The position numbers and the translations under genes are program-made. Source: Synechococcus sp. UW179A (GTDB taxonomy: Bacteria; Cyanobacteriota; Cyanobacteriia; PCC-6307; Cyanobiaceae). From it: DNA of 64,000 bases. The notes beneath the pieces are model-generated. The model worked only from the letters and a program-made list of their open reading frames with translations, made no database searches and was not told where the DNA came from. Numbering within the stretch: position 1 is the stretch's first letter; each line of letters opens with the position of its first letter. Positions 28,204-36,680 of this stretch are shown piece after piece. The stretch spans positions 310,001-374,000 of the forward strand of contig NZ_UCNJ01000012.1 in assembly GCF_900473965.1 (NCBI RefSeq), given 5' to 3'.

Positions 28204-28488
28204 TCAGCGATCCTCCGGTGAACCCGGCAATGGCTCGATGACATCGTTGGGTCGGTAATCACCGTTAAAGACTTCTTCTTCTCGCCCCTTCCAGAATTCA
28301 CCCAGACGCATGAGGTCAGCATGGGCCTCCTGAATCGATTTGAGATAGGTCTCTGGGCTCATCTGATCACGCGCTTCCTTCAATTTTGAAAGCCGCAGCA
28401 CCTGAAGCATCCAAGGCTTCCCCAGTTCACCGCGTTGTTCCAGGTAACGGGCAAGTTCAGCAGAACTGGGTTGAGGAGCTGATGCCAT
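28204..28488 (-). CDS. Conserved hypothetical small protein
   Basis: A 94-residue soluble, mostly helical protein (LQVLRLSKLKEARDQMSPET, then YLKSIQEAHADLMRLGEFWK) with an acidic C-terminal tail. No family recognised. It lies 3 bp upstream of the membrane-protein gene on the same strand, so the two are likely cotranscribed. Confidence 0.65.
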   Translation of the reverse strand: MASAPQPSSAELARYLEQRGELGKPWMLQVLRLSKLKEARDQMSPETYLKSIQEAHADLMRLGEFWKGREEEVFNGDYRPNDVIEPLPGSPEDR

Positions 28489-28545
28489 AGCAATGAAGTT
28501 CTCAGATGGACCTTAAACAGCTGATCAGGTCTGACGTGGTCAGGC

Positions 28546-30096
28546 TCAGGCAGGAAGAGCCCAAGGATTCAGACCAAGATCCGCACCGATGCGATGGCTG
28601 CAGGCATAGCCACTGAAGGCAACGGCGTTCAATCCCTGCCCCGGGAAGCATGAGTCTCCAACGCAATAGAGACCTTTTAAACCCGTTCGATTGAACGGCA
28701 TCGGCAGCAGTCCAGGCAGTCGACCTGCCGGAATTGGCCCATAGGACCCCCCCATGCGCCCTAGGAAACGACGATGGGTACGAGGACTTCCAACCTCCTG
28801 AAGTTGGATGGCCTGGGATAAACCAGGAAGAATTGACTCGAGCCGCTGGATTAGTCGAGACGCATCAAGCTGCTTTTTGGCTCTGTATTCCTTGGGCTTC
28901 AGACCGTTCCAGTGCTGAATATCACTCATGGTGAAGCAATGAACGATATGCCGATCCTCGGGTGCCAGTGATGGATCCAGCAGGGTTGGAATGGAGACAA
29001 AGATCACTCCCTGTTCGGCCTCAAGTTCATTCCAGTCCTCCAGCAACAAGTGATGGCAGTGGAACCCCTCTGGCACAACATCTGCCCTTACCCCGAGGTG
29101 GACTGACAGAAAAGAACTGGAAGGTTGATAACGGCGACGCCAGGTGGATTCGGAGGCAGGAGTGTGATCCTTCGTGACCAGAGTGTTTTCTGGTGAACCG
29201 TCTCCAGCGAAAGTATCCCAGCGGGTGGCATTGCTCACGATGCGACTGCCTCTGAGTTCTTCACCATCGGAGAGGACCACTCCGACGGCACGACCCTGTT
29301 CAATCAGCACCTTCCTGACGCGGGTCCGGTAGCGGATGGTGCCGCCATGAGCTTCAAGACCTGCCACCAGCTTCTCGGCGATCCTGCCGACGCCACCCTT
29401 GGGGTAATTGATGCCACCGGCATGGCGGTCGGAAAAGACCATGCCAGCGTTGATCATTGGGGTCCGATCGGCTGGCATCACCGACCAGCAGAAACACTCC
29501 ATATCAATCAAACGGAGCAATTCCTGATCCCGGATGTGTTTGCGAGCCACATCCCCCACATTGAAAGGCAGCCAGCGAGCCAGTCCCAGGCAAGCAAGGG
29601 GTGCCCTGAAAAAGACTTTGGCTAGGTAAGCCGGATCCTCAAGGGAAAGAAGCGGCATGGCATCGAGACAGCGAAAGACCTGCCAACAGGTGTCATAAAA
29701 GGCTTTGATCCCCTTCTCCTCATCGGGAAATCTGGCGCTCATCCTGGCGATAAATCCTTCATAGTCACGATCAACGGCCATGATCAGACCATCGGGGAGG
29801 TGGTATTCCAGTTGCACAGGATCTGGCACTGTTTCGCAGCGCTGCCCCACGTCAGCAAGAGCCCTCGTTAGCAGGTTGGTGTGCCCGTGCTCGCCGAATC
29901 CGAAGATCATCGAAGCCCCAACGTCAAAGGTGTACCCCTTGCGTTGGAAGCTGCCACCAGACCCCCCTGGAATCAGATACTGCTCAAGCACAACAGTTTT
30001 GGCTCCTTTGGCAGCCAACTGAGATGCAGTCACCAGCCCTCCAATGCCTGAGCCGATCACGATCACATCCCAATTTGGGTTTGAGCTCACGGCCAC
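28546..30096 (-). CDS. crtH: Carotenoid isomerase (CRTISO)
   Basis: A 516-residue FAD enzyme that converts poly-cis lycopene to all-trans lycopene. It has the N-terminal dinucleotide motif VIVIGSGIGGLVTASQLAAK with VLEQYLIPGGSGGSF and the family blocks FDVGASMIFGFGE and CFCWSVMPADRTPMINAGMV. A C-terminal FAD motif LYCVGDSCFPGQGLNAVAFS is also present. These match CrtH rather than the related CrtP/CrtQ desaturases. It is monocistronic or first in a small minus-strand group. Confidence 0.93.
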   Translation of the reverse strand: MAVSSNPNWDVIVIGSGIGGLVTASQLAAKGAKTVVLEQYLIPGGSGGSFQRKGYTFDVGASMIFGFGEHGHTNLLTRALADVGQRCETVPDPVQLEYHLPDGLIMAVDRDYEGFIARMSARFPDEEKGIKAFYDTCWQVFRCLDAMPLLSLEDPAYLAKVFFRAPLACLGLARWLPFNVGDVARKHIRDQELLRLIDMECFCWSVMPADRTPMINAGMVFSDRHAGGINYPKGGVGRIAEKLVAGLEAHGGTIRYRTRVRKVLIEQGRAVGVVLSDGEELRGSRIVSNATRWDTFAGDGSPENTLVTKDHTPASESTWRRRYQPSSSFLSVHLGVRADVVPEGFHCHHLLLEDWNELEAEQGVIFVSIPTLLDPSLAPEDRHIVHCFTMSDIQHWNGLKPKEYRAKKQLDASRLIQRLESILPGLSQAIQLQEVGSPRTHRRFLGRMGGSYGPIPAGRLPGLLPMPFNRTGLKGLYCVGDSCFPGQGLNAVAFSGYACSHRIGADLGLNPWALPA

Positions 30097-30124
30097 TCTT
30101 CGGAGATTGCTGCAGCTTCAGACC

Positions 30125-31081
30125 CTAGGAAACGCTGGCTGCAGCGAAGGGTGGAGTTGCAGTCAAAATCACTTCCGTACGAACAGGACAATTCAGCAAG
30201 GACTGACATCGCTGCTGGATACGATCACGAATCAGATCTATGGCACCTCCATCCATCGGTTGACTCGGATTCAAATAAACGACCACAAAGGCTGTCCGAC
30301 CGACCTGATAAACAGTGAGATCAAGAAGCCAGCAAGACAGACCTGCAAGCAGGTCCTCTAAGGCAAGACGAGTGCTGCGGATCAGATCGTTGTCAGCAGA
30401 GGCACCCGCCGCCTGCCCCAAAGCGATGAGGAAACCCTGTAAGGGCTCACGTAACACCAAAAGACTCACCACCAACACCAATATCGAATCGGTGATAGGA
30501 ATCAGGCCAGACAGCATCGTGCCGTTGAGGAACGGTGCACTAAGCAAAGCCAAGCCAGTCAGACCACTAATCAGACCATCAAGTCGTGCTGCCTTGGCTT
30601 CGGTGAGCAGGATCTGAGAGTGACAGCCTGTGCGGCACCAGTCGTGATGATGGCGCCAGGCAAGCCCCCAGCATGTGGCCACCATGGCAATCGAATACCA
30701 AGCGACGGGCCCTAACCGAACAGTGCTCACGGGAACTCCGTAGGCGTAATCAATCACGGTGCTGAGAGCTGAAATCGCAGCGAAAGAAAGCACCCCCATT
30801 AGCAGCAGAGAGCGGAACAGCACGTACAACGCTTCCTGTCCGTCGTAGCCAAAGGGATAAGCCCGATCTGGCGGTCGAACCACGTTGCGACTGATCCTTG
30901 CGGCAACAAGGCCAGAACCCACCATGACCGCTGAATAGAAGCCGTCCAGCAACAAAGCGTAGGAGCCTGAAATCAAGTGAACACAGACACCTGCCACCGC
31001 CATCATGGCGCTGGCAAAAACGCCGATTTTCAATGATCGGCGCTCAATCAGCCGGTCTTCAGGCAGGACAGGCGACATCAA
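30125..31081 (-). CDS. Cation diffusion facilitator (CDF) transporter
   Basis: A 318-residue membrane protein with ~6 hydrophobic helices. The metal-site helix [20 protein letters not shown] and the later [20 protein letters not shown] each carry the Asp position of CDF transporters, with a cytoplasmic C-terminal domain after ~210. CDFs export divalent cations (Zn, Fe, Mn, Co) by H+ exchange. The second-site motif is less canonical (D in place of HxxxD), so the substrate is unknown. Its start overlaps the end of trmFO by 23 bp. Confidence 0.82.
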   Translation of the reverse strand: MMSPVLPEDRLIERRSLKIGVFASAMMAVAGVCVHLISGSYALLLDGFYSAVMVGSGLVAARISRNVVRPPDRAYPFGYDGQEALYVLFRSLLLMGVLSFAAISALSTVIDYAYGVPVSTVRLGPVAWYSIAMVATCWGLAWRHHHDWCRTGCHSQILLTEAKAARLDGLISGLTGLALLSAPFLNGTMLSGLIPITDSILVLVVSLLVLREPLQGFLIALGQAAGASADNDLIRSTRLALEDLLAGLSCWLLDLTVYQVGRTAFVVVYLNPSQPMDGGAIDLIRDRIQQRCQSLLNCPVRTEVILTATPPFAAASVS

Positions 31082-32435
31082 CAGACTCCTGCTTCTGTGC
31101 TGCTAGCAGCAAATCATTGAGGGCTCTGTCCCTGTAAGCGCCATAGCGACGGCGCTTGTCTCTGATCCTTTCAGGCAGTTCAGGCAACAAACCAAAGTTG
31201 GGGGGCATCGGCTGAAATTTGCCTGATGGGGCCTCACTGATGAAATGGGTGAGTGCTCCAATCATGGTTGTTGGAGGTAGGTCGAGCGTGGCTTGTCCTA
31301 AGGCCAGCCGTGCTGCATTAGTGCCCGCAAGCCAGCCGCCAGCGACTGCGGCGGCATACCCCTCAGTGCCTGTGATTTGCCCTGCGGCAAGAAGACGTTC
31401 GCGCTCTCGAAACTGAAGCGTGGGTTGTAAGAGCTCAGGAGCCTCGAGAAAAGTGTTGCGATGCATCACACCGAAGCGCACGAATTCAGCTTGTTCAAGA
31501 CCTGGAATCATGCGAAGGACCCGTTTCTGTTCTCCCCATTTGAGATTCGTCTGGAATCCAACCAGATTCCAGAGGCGGCCGTCTCTGTCCTCCTGACGCA
31601 GCTGGACCACGGCATGGGCACGTCTGGCACGTCGCACATCACGATCGTTGACATCTCCCCAACGTGGATCCCAGAGTCCAATGGGCTTCAGCGGTCCATA
31701 GCGCATGGTGTCCTCACCACGGCGTGCAAGTTCCTCGATCGGTAAGCACCCTTCAAAAAAAGTGGCGCAGTTTTTCTCGAAGTCCTTGAGCTCAGCCTGT
31801 TCGGCGTTCAGAAGCGCTGCCCGAAAGGCTTGATACCGAGGCTGATCCATCGGGCAGTTGATGTAATCCGCGTCACCCTTGTCGTAACGGCTTGCTCGGA
31901 AAGCCTTCTCCATATCAATGGTTTCACCATCGACGATCGGACTTGCAGCATCAAAGAAGTGACAGTCATCACGACCTGTGAAGTCGCGAAGGTCATTGGC
32001 CAGTGCCTCGCTGGTTAGCGGCCCCGTGGCCAAGACTGTGATTTGGTCTGAGTCAGGCAGGAACATCTGTTCACGACGTTCGATCGTGACCAGAGGATGT
32101 TGTTCAAGAATCTCCGTTAGAGCGGCGCTGTAACGTCCGCGGTCAACAGCCAGTGCGCCGCCTGCCGGCACTGCATGGGCATCTGCTGTTCGGATCACCA
32201 ATGACCCCAGTCGTCGCAGTTCTTCTTGCAGCAAACCCGCAGCCCGATCACTGCTGAGAGCACCGAAGCTGTTGCTGCAGACAAGCTCAGCAAATTCACT
32301 GCTGTGGTGAGCAGGAGACCGCTTGAGCGGTCGCATTTCAACCAAATGGACCGGTACTTCAGCTTGAGCAACCTGCCAAGCAGCCTCAGTACCGGCCAAA
32401 CCGGCTCCAATCACAACGACGGGTCCGAAATTCAA
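31059..32435 (-). CDS. trmFO: Methylenetetrahydrofolate-tRNA-(uracil-5-)-methyltransferase
   Basis: A 458-residue FAD/folate enzyme that makes m5U54 in tRNA. It has the N-terminal [20 protein letters not shown], then [20 protein letters not shown] and [20 protein letters not shown], plus GALTHFISE near the C-terminus, all characteristic of TrmFO. It is first in a coupled minus-strand pair with the CDF transporter. Confidence 0.96.
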   Translation of the reverse strand: MNFGPVVVIGAGLAGTEAAWQVAQAEVPVHLVEMRPLKRSPAHHSSEFAELVCSNSFGALSSDRAAGLLQEELRRLGSLVIRTADAHAVPAGGALAVDRGRYSAALTEILEQHPLVTIERREQMFLPDSDQITVLATGPLTSEALANDLRDFTGRDDCHFFDAASPIVDGETIDMEKAFRASRYDKGDADYINCPMDQPRYQAFRAALLNAEQAELKDFEKNCATFFEGCLPIEELARRGEDTMRYGPLKPIGLWDPRWGDVNDRDVRRARRAHAVVQLRQEDRDGRLWNLVGFQTNLKWGEQKRVLRMIPGLEQAEFVRFGVMHRNTFLEAPELLQPTLQFRERERLLAAGQITGTEGYAAAVAGGWLAGTNAARLALGQATLDLPPTTMIGALTHFISEAPSGKFQPMPPNFGLLPELPERIRDKRRRYGAYRDRALNDLLLAAQKQESVDVACPA

Positions 32436-32492
32436 GATTGATCAATCAATCAATCTCAACCCTATCGATCGATTCAGAACAGTTCAGAAAGC

Positions 32493-32615
32493 TCAGGCTT
32501 CTCCACGCTTGAGCATCATTTGCAGTTGACCAACAGCGGCACGACTGATGTTGTACCCAGCCCAGCCAAGGGCAATCAGGATGGGTGCTGCCACGACGAC
32601 GACGCGAAGGTCCAT
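32493..32615 (-). CDS. psbY: Photosystem II protein PsbY
   Basis: A 40-residue, single-span protein starting [20 protein letters not shown] with [20 protein letters not shown]. The MDxRVVVVxAPxxIAxGWAxxNI pattern is that of cyanobacterial PsbY, a peripheral PSII subunit near cytochrome b559. It lies between trmFO and the gamma-carbonic-anhydrase-like gene, same strand. Confidence 0.9.
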   Translation of the reverse strand: MDLRVVVVAAPILIALGWAGYNISRAAVGQLQMMLKRGEA

Positions 32616-32675
32616 GGTTTCTAGGGATGGTCGGCAGATCCTAATGAATGCAAGCGCAATAAAGGATCAATAACG

Positions 32676-33209
32676 TCAGTCCGTTTGGTTTTGCAGCATT
32701 TCAGCCCACCTAGCAGCGAGTTGCGCGTAGTGCACCGCGTGGTGTTTCTGTTCAACCACTGCTGAATCGCTCTGTTCCCTTTTCACCTGAGCGGGTACTC
32801 CAGCCACCAGGCTGCGCGGTGGAACATCACGCGTCACAACAGCACCTGCGGCAACAAGAGCTCCTGCACCCACTGTGACACCGTTGAGAACGATCGCTCC
32901 AATCCCGATCAGACAACCGTCTTCAAGGGTCGCTCCATGAACCACAGCCCGGTGGCCGACTGTGACGTCGGAGCCGATCAGCACTGGCGATCCAGGATCA
33001 CCGTGCAGAACGGCTCCGTCCTGCACGTTGCTGCCTGGACCGATCACGATGGCCGACAAATCACCCCTTGCAACAGCAGTTGGCCAAAGGCTGGCACCTG
33101 CAGCAATCTCGACATCTCCCATCACAACAGCACTTTCAGCTACCCAGGCCTGAGTATCAATCTTTGGAGAACCGATGTTCAACGGCTCTGGAGTAGGCGA
33201 ACCAATCAT
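32676..33209 (-). CDS. Gamma-carbonic-anhydrase-like hexapeptide-repeat protein
   Basis: A 177-residue left-handed beta-helix protein with hexapeptide repeats ([40 protein letters not shown]) and His positions ([22 protein letters not shown]) corresponding to the trimeric metal site of the gamma-CA/YrdA/CcmM-N family. True carbonic anhydrase activity is not certain, as many YrdA-like proteins are inactive. Confidence 0.85.
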   Translation of the reverse strand: MIGSPTPEPLNIGSPKIDTQAWVAESAVVMGDVEIAAGASLWPTAVARGDLSAIVIGPGSNVQDGAVLHGDPGSPVLIGSDVTVGHRAVVHGATLEDGCLIGIGAIVLNGVTVGAGALVAAGAVVTRDVPPRSLVAGVPAQVKREQSDSAVVEQKHHAVHYAQLAARWAEMLQNQTD

Positions 33210-33407
33210 CAGTTCATAGTTGTGGACTCGGTGTGCTGATTCAAGTGGTTGAGATCAGAGCCAGACGAGAACACACACCAACGGTCAAGACAATTCAAGC
33301 GGACATCAATTCAAGGGTGCTCGTGGACGTTGGTTCGTCAGGGTGATATTTTTCATGGGTGCTTGAGAGCACAACCTGTCCCGGATCGGTTGCTCCGGCT
33401 CAAGTGA

Positions 33408-33479
33408 GGGTCGCTAGCTCAGCGGTAGAGCACTCGGCTTTTAACCGATTGGTCCTGAGTTCGAATCTCAGGCGACCCA
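33408..33479 (+). tRNA. trnK: tRNA-Lys (anticodon TTT)
   Basis: A 72-nt cloverleaf: acceptor GGGTCGC pairs with GCGACCC, discriminator A. The D arm is GCTCAGCGGTAGAGC. The anticodon loop is CTTTTAA with TTT. The T arm is CTGAGTTCGAATCTCAG. No encoded CCA. One weak pair sits at the base of the anticodon stem. Confidence 0.97.
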
Positions 33480-33536
33480 TTTCACCGACATCCCTGGAAC
33501 TGCAGTCATGATGCAGTCAGCGGATCAAAGCTGACC

Positions 33537-33929
33537 ATGGATGACAAACCACGGGTCGCCTTTGTCGATGACGATCCTCGTCTTCGCAGCCTGATTGCGG
33601 AAGAGCTTTTTGATGAGGGTGTTCACCCTCTCGCTTGCAGCACCGGTCAGGAACTACTCGATTGTTTGGCAGCGGAAAGGATTGACCTGATCCTGATCGA
33701 TCTGATGATGCCGGTCATGGACGGACTGAGCTGTCTTCGTCATCTGAATGAGCACACCGAGAATATTCCGATCCTTGTCGTCACTGCATTCAACGACGAG
33801 GTCAAGCGACAGGAGTCAATGGAGAATGGAGCGACTGATTACATCGTTAAGCCGGATTTGTTTGAGCGCCTTCCGGAGCTCCTGGATCGACACCTTAAAC
33901 ACCCAAGACAAACAAATGAAATCGATTGA
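33537..33929 (+). CDS. Single-domain response regulator (CheY-like)
   Basis: A 130-residue receiver domain with an acidic pocket FVDDDP, phospho-acceptor Asp in LILIDLMMPVMDG, Thr in LVVTAFN and Lys in YIVKPD. There is no output domain, so it acts through protein-protein contact or phosphotransfer. It follows the tRNA-Lys by 57 bp. A shrunken relic of the same gene lies ~1.5 kb downstream (35045-35180), so this locus was once duplicated. Confidence 0.9.
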   Translation: MDDKPRVAFVDDDPRLRSLIAEELFDEGVHPLACSTGQELLDCLAAERIDLILIDLMMPVMDGLSCLRHLNEHTENIPILVVTAFNDEVKRQESMENGATDYIVKPDLFERLPELLDRHLKHPRQTNEID

Positions 33930-34084
33930 CAAAGATTAAAAGACAAGAGCCATTTACTGTCCAGAGCCTTTCCCTTGATCGCATATTATTTTTCCCAAGG
34001 TGTTATTGGAGACATTAAACACAAGTTAGTTGTGGAATTTTCAGTTCTCCTGAAAACAACAAGGTACGTGCTCCATAACTTTGC

Positions 34085-34090
34085 TATAAC
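34085..34090 (+). promoter_or_regulatory. Extended -10-like TTGCTATAAC upstream of the 34123 gene
   Basis: The stretch TTTGCTATAACC lies 33 bp before the ATG at 34123. The same TTGCTATRAC block recurs at a similar distance before the Nif11-leader precursor genes at 49.2-51 kb, suggesting a shared promoter type. Confidence 0.5.
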
Positions 34091-34122
34091 CAGTTGTGAA
34101 GTCCTAGCCATTTGCCTTAAAG

Positions 34123-34575
34123 ATGAAAGATTTAAGCGATATTAAAGATCTAGAAGAATTTGAAAGGCATCTCATGAGTCTTCTTACGGCAGAACAACGT
34201 CAGGAAGTCAATCAAATAGAAGAGTTAATGCAACTGGCGGGAGCTGCATCAACTGAGCGGGAAATAGAACGATATTTAGACGCTGAAATTCTGATTGAAG
34301 ACCTTGATCAGACAAGCAGTGAACTCTATGGTTTCTTACGTGGGATAGAAGCCTCAATCCATGCCAGGGAGGACAAACTCCGCGAGCCCTTTAGTGATGA
34401 GTTTCTAATACGACAATTCACAACACTTCCGGCACCAGTTCAGACTGAAGTTGCCGAAAACTTTTGGGAAGTAGATCCCGAAATAGCGCAGATACTCAAT
34501 CGCTTTTCAGCCCTTAACCAGCAAGAGAAAAGTGCCCTTATTGCTTGGCTTGATAGAAAGGAAAAGATGATTTAA
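34123..34575 (+). CDS. Hypothetical acidic helical protein
   Basis: A 150-residue, highly acidic, helix-rich protein (DIKDLEEFERHLMSLLTAEQ; IERYLDAEILIEDLDQTSSE) with no signal peptide or membrane span. I do not recognise a family. It is AT-rich relative to the core genome and marks the start of the gene-poor island. Its promoter region resembles that of the peptide-precursor genes, which hints at joint regulation but nothing about function. Confidence 0.6.
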   Translation: MKDLSDIKDLEEFERHLMSLLTAEQRQEVNQIEELMQLAGAASTEREIERYLDAEILIEDLDQTSSELYGFLRGIEASIHAREDKLREPFSDEFLIRQFTTLPAPVQTEVAENFWEVDPEIAQILNRFSALNQQEKSALIAWLDRKEKMI

Positions 34576-35044
34576 GAATGTAGCTATCAGCAAGCTGCTG
34601 AGCTGGCAAATATATAATTTTTGAAATTATGGATTTTAGCAAAGACAGTCATATCTGAACTAGTAATCACACCTCTATCAATAAAAAACTTCAGCCGATA
34701 CTTGGTTTGCGTTGGCAATCAACTCCAACTGCCTGGCATTGGCACTACGCGTCGGCTACCCGAAGTATTAGCGATATTTGGCTCTGTTTTGGTTCTCAAG
34801 CACCAACTTCAATTGTTCAGCTGTTTCAGGGATTTGAATGTTGTGCTGGTCTTGAGGAAGTAGAGCTTCGCCAGAACTGGTTCGGCAGCAAAGCAGCATC
34901 ACTTTGAAGTTCTGGATTCCGTTGCACAAATCAACTTTTATCCGACTCAGGATTTATTAAAGCAGGTTGTTAAAGGCAGAATCTGCCTGGAGCCAAAATT
35001 TTTGAGATTGCATCGCTTCAACGATCAGCCAAGTTGGTGCGGAG
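34576..35044. other. Gene-poor stretch, no supported gene
   Basis: A frame of ~66 codons (34707-34907, + strand) has unconvincing composition (many Trp, Cys and Gln) and no start signal or family resemblance. The stretch leads into a relic of the response regulator and is most likely decayed sequence. Confidence 0.5.
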
Positions 35045-35180
35045 GTGTCGATGGCTCGCAGCCTATTTGCTGAAAACTGTTTGATGGAGGAGTTCACCCT
35101 CTCGTTTGTAGCGCCTACCGTAGCTCTTGGATCAACATCTTAAAAGCCCAAGACACACAAATCAAATCGGTTAATAAAGT
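35045..35180 (+). pseudogene. Internally deleted relic of the response-regulator gene
   Basis: Two blocks align with the receiver gene at 33537-33929. Positions ~35055-35115 (CTCGCAGCCTATTTGCTGAA, then GAGTTCACCCTCTCGTTTGT) match the gene at ~33583-33646. Positions ~35111-35180 (GCGCCTACCGTAGCTCTTGG, then AAGCCCAAGACACACAAATC) match its last ~70 bp including the stop region. About 220 bp between them are missing. The copy carries many substitutions and no usable frame, so it is a decayed tandem or translocated duplicate. Confidence 0.75.
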
Positions 35181-35331
35181 GAATGAGATAAAACGATTAA
35201 CGATATTGTTTTTCTGTTAATCACATACAATAATCTATAAACCAACCACCAATGCCTGGCATGATTGAGCGCAGTTGAGCAGTAATCAAGCAGGTAAAAG
35301 AGCTTTTAAAAAGATGGCGGCAGACCTCTGA

Positions 35332-35450
35332 GCCATTCACCAGAAGCTCACCAAAACTTCCCAAGTACTACACCAGAGCTGTGCGGTGGTGCCCACCAGA
35401 AGACCTGTGATCTTGAAGGAGTCGAGGGGGCAATACTCCCAACACAACTC
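35332..35450 (+). promoter_or_regulatory. CACCAG-repeat leader element, copy 1
   Basis: A ~115-nt block with ATTCACCAG, CTCACCA 11 bp later, ACACCAGAGCTG and CCCACCAGAAG. These are followed by CTGTGATCTTGAAGGAGTCG and a hairpin GGGGG-CAATA-CTCCC (35426-35440). It ends 29 bp before the ATG at 35479. Four related copies occur in the window, each ahead of a small-peptide gene. The stem changes as G-C to G-U relative to copies 2 and 3, consistent with a transcribed RNA structure. Confidence 0.6.
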
Positions 35451-35478
35451 GCACACTCAAATCAATCACTTCAAAACC

Positions 35479-35643
35479 ATGACTACACTCAATACTCAAG
35501 ATCAAATCCCTGAACTGACTGACGAACAACTTGAAGCTGCCCATGGTGGCTGTGGACATCAACAAGAGGCTGTCGGTGCTAACGAAACATGTCGGACAAC
35601 TTATGACCCAGCTGGTGGTGTACGCATGGTTTGCTACCAATAG
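35479..35643 (+). CDS. Short-leader double-glycine peptide precursor
   Basis: A 54-residue protein, MTTLNTQDQIPELTDEQLEA then AHGG, followed by a 31-residue tail CGHQQEAVGANETCRT... ending VCYQ with three Cys and several Thr. The LTDEQLEAAHGG segment is a typical double-glycine leader end, as in bacteriocin/RiPP precursors cut by C39-type transporters. The leader is only ~23 residues and has no Nif11 domain. The tail could be modified (lanthionine, disulfide) or unmodified. Preceded by CACCAG leader copy 1 and followed by a terminator. No processing gene lies nearby. Confidence 0.65.
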   Translation: MTTLNTQDQIPELTDEQLEAAHGGCGHQQEAVGANETCRTTYDPAGGVRMVCYQ

Positions 35644-35683
35644 GAAAACTTCGATTAATGCTAACTAAAGAGCCTACATAAAA

Positions 35684-35708
35684 CCCCTGCATTTTGTCAG
35701 GGGCTTCT
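35684..35708 (+). terminator. Rho-independent terminator
   Basis: CCCCTG - 8-nt loop - CAGGGG, then CTTCTTATT, located 41 bp after the precursor stop. A similar CCCCTGCATTGACAGGGG hairpin follows the Nif11 precursor at 49627. Confidence 0.65.
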
Positions 35709-35831
35709 TATTGCTTCAATTACACTTAAAAGACTCGATAGCAACCTCGAATAACTGGCACGATTAAGCGCAGTTGAGTAGATATCAGGCAAGTAAAAGC
35801 GCTTTTCAAAAGGTGGCAGCAGAACTCTGGG

Positions 35832-35941
35832 GCATTCACCAGACGCGCACCAGAAACTAACGGGGTCTGCACCAGAGCTGTGTAGTGGCTATCACCAGAA
35901 GAGCTGTGATCTTGAAGGAGTCCAGGGGGCTACACCCCCAA
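35832..35941 (+). promoter_or_regulatory. CACCAG-repeat leader element, copy 2
   Basis: The same layout as copy 1: ATTCACCAGACG, CGCACCAGAAAC, CTGCACCAGAGCTGTGTAG (a stem CTGCAC/GTGTAG around CAGAGCTG), ATCACCAGAAG, CTGTGATCTTGAAGGAGTCC and a hairpin GGGGG-CTACA-CCCCC at 35925-35939. The homology with copy 1 extends ~75 bp further upstream (from ~35757, GGCACGATTAAGCGCAGTTG), so this is part of a tandem duplication. Confidence 0.6.
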
Positions 35942-35960
35942 TAATTCATTCCTTAGAACA

Positions 35961-36212
35961 ATGACAGAAGAACAACTCACAGCTTTTCTGGCTAACGCCA
36001 AAGAAAACGGCAGACTTCAAGAACAGCTCAAAGCAGCGGCCGATACCAAGGCTGTTGCTGCCATTGCTAAACAATCAGGGCTTAATATCTATATTGATGG
36101 TCTTATTATAGTTCAACCAAGACTTTCAGATAACGAGCTGGAAGGTGTTGCTGGTGGACGCGGTTTCTCCTATCTACCACAACAATGTGTGACTGACTAT
36201 TTATGTGGATGA
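35961..36212 (+). CDS. Nif11-leader (prochlorosin-like) peptide precursor
   Basis: An 83-residue protein. Residues 1-66 are a Nif11-type leader (MTEEQLTAFLANAKENGRLQ ... DNELEGVAGG) ending in Gly-Gly. The 17-residue core is RGFSYLPQQCVTDYLCG, with two Cys, one Ser and one Thr. In picocyanobacteria such precursors are substrates of a single promiscuous LanM-type synthetase (ProcM) and exported after Gly-Gly cleavage. It sits behind CACCAG leader copy 2. No synthetase is nearby, so modification is inferred. Confidence 0.8.
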   Translation: MTEEQLTAFLANAKENGRLQEQLKAAADTKAVAAIAKQSGLNIYIDGLIIVQPRLSDNELEGVAGGRGFSYLPQQCVTDYLCG

Positions 36213-36680
36213 TAGGCGTCAGGCGTATTGCAAAGTGTCTAGATGGCTTACTCAAGCACAGATATTTGAGCCTGGGCAAAGGCAGTCTCGAAGATGATGA
36301 TCGGGCCAATGAACAGAATTGAGTAGAAATAGATCAGGCGCAATTGGCATCGTGGCAAGATATTACTTAACAACGCCAACTGACACTCATGCTGTGGCAA
36401 AACGATCATCCTGGATAATCTTGCACCAGTCAATTATTACTGCCTGCAATGATCTCTGGATGTTGCACTGCAGACATGAACGAGAAGAACCCTATAATTT
36501 TGTTTGAAAGCAAGTGCTTTGAGAAATATAATGCACATTATTTAGCTTATAATTCTTTTGTCTTGCCCGACATTGTAAATCACCCAAACGGGGGAATATA
36601 CACAGTTCACCTTCCCCCATTCGTGGGAGGTAGATTCAGGAAATAAAGCCTATTTTTAGTGAAGATATTTCTATGATTCG
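36213..36680. other. Intergenic stretch with an inverted repeat; no confident gene
   Basis: A 56-codon + frame at 36476-36646 (MNEKNPIILFESKCFEKYNA...) is possible but unsupported. Inside it, GGGGGAA...TTCCCCC (around 36594-36618) can form a hairpin. Nothing else is recognised. Confidence 0.4.

Noticed and set aside
36476-36646. 56-codon + frame (MNEKNPIILFESKCFEKYNA...)
   Set aside because: No Shine-Dalgarno, no family and a GC hairpin inside the frame. Left as an intergenic note only.
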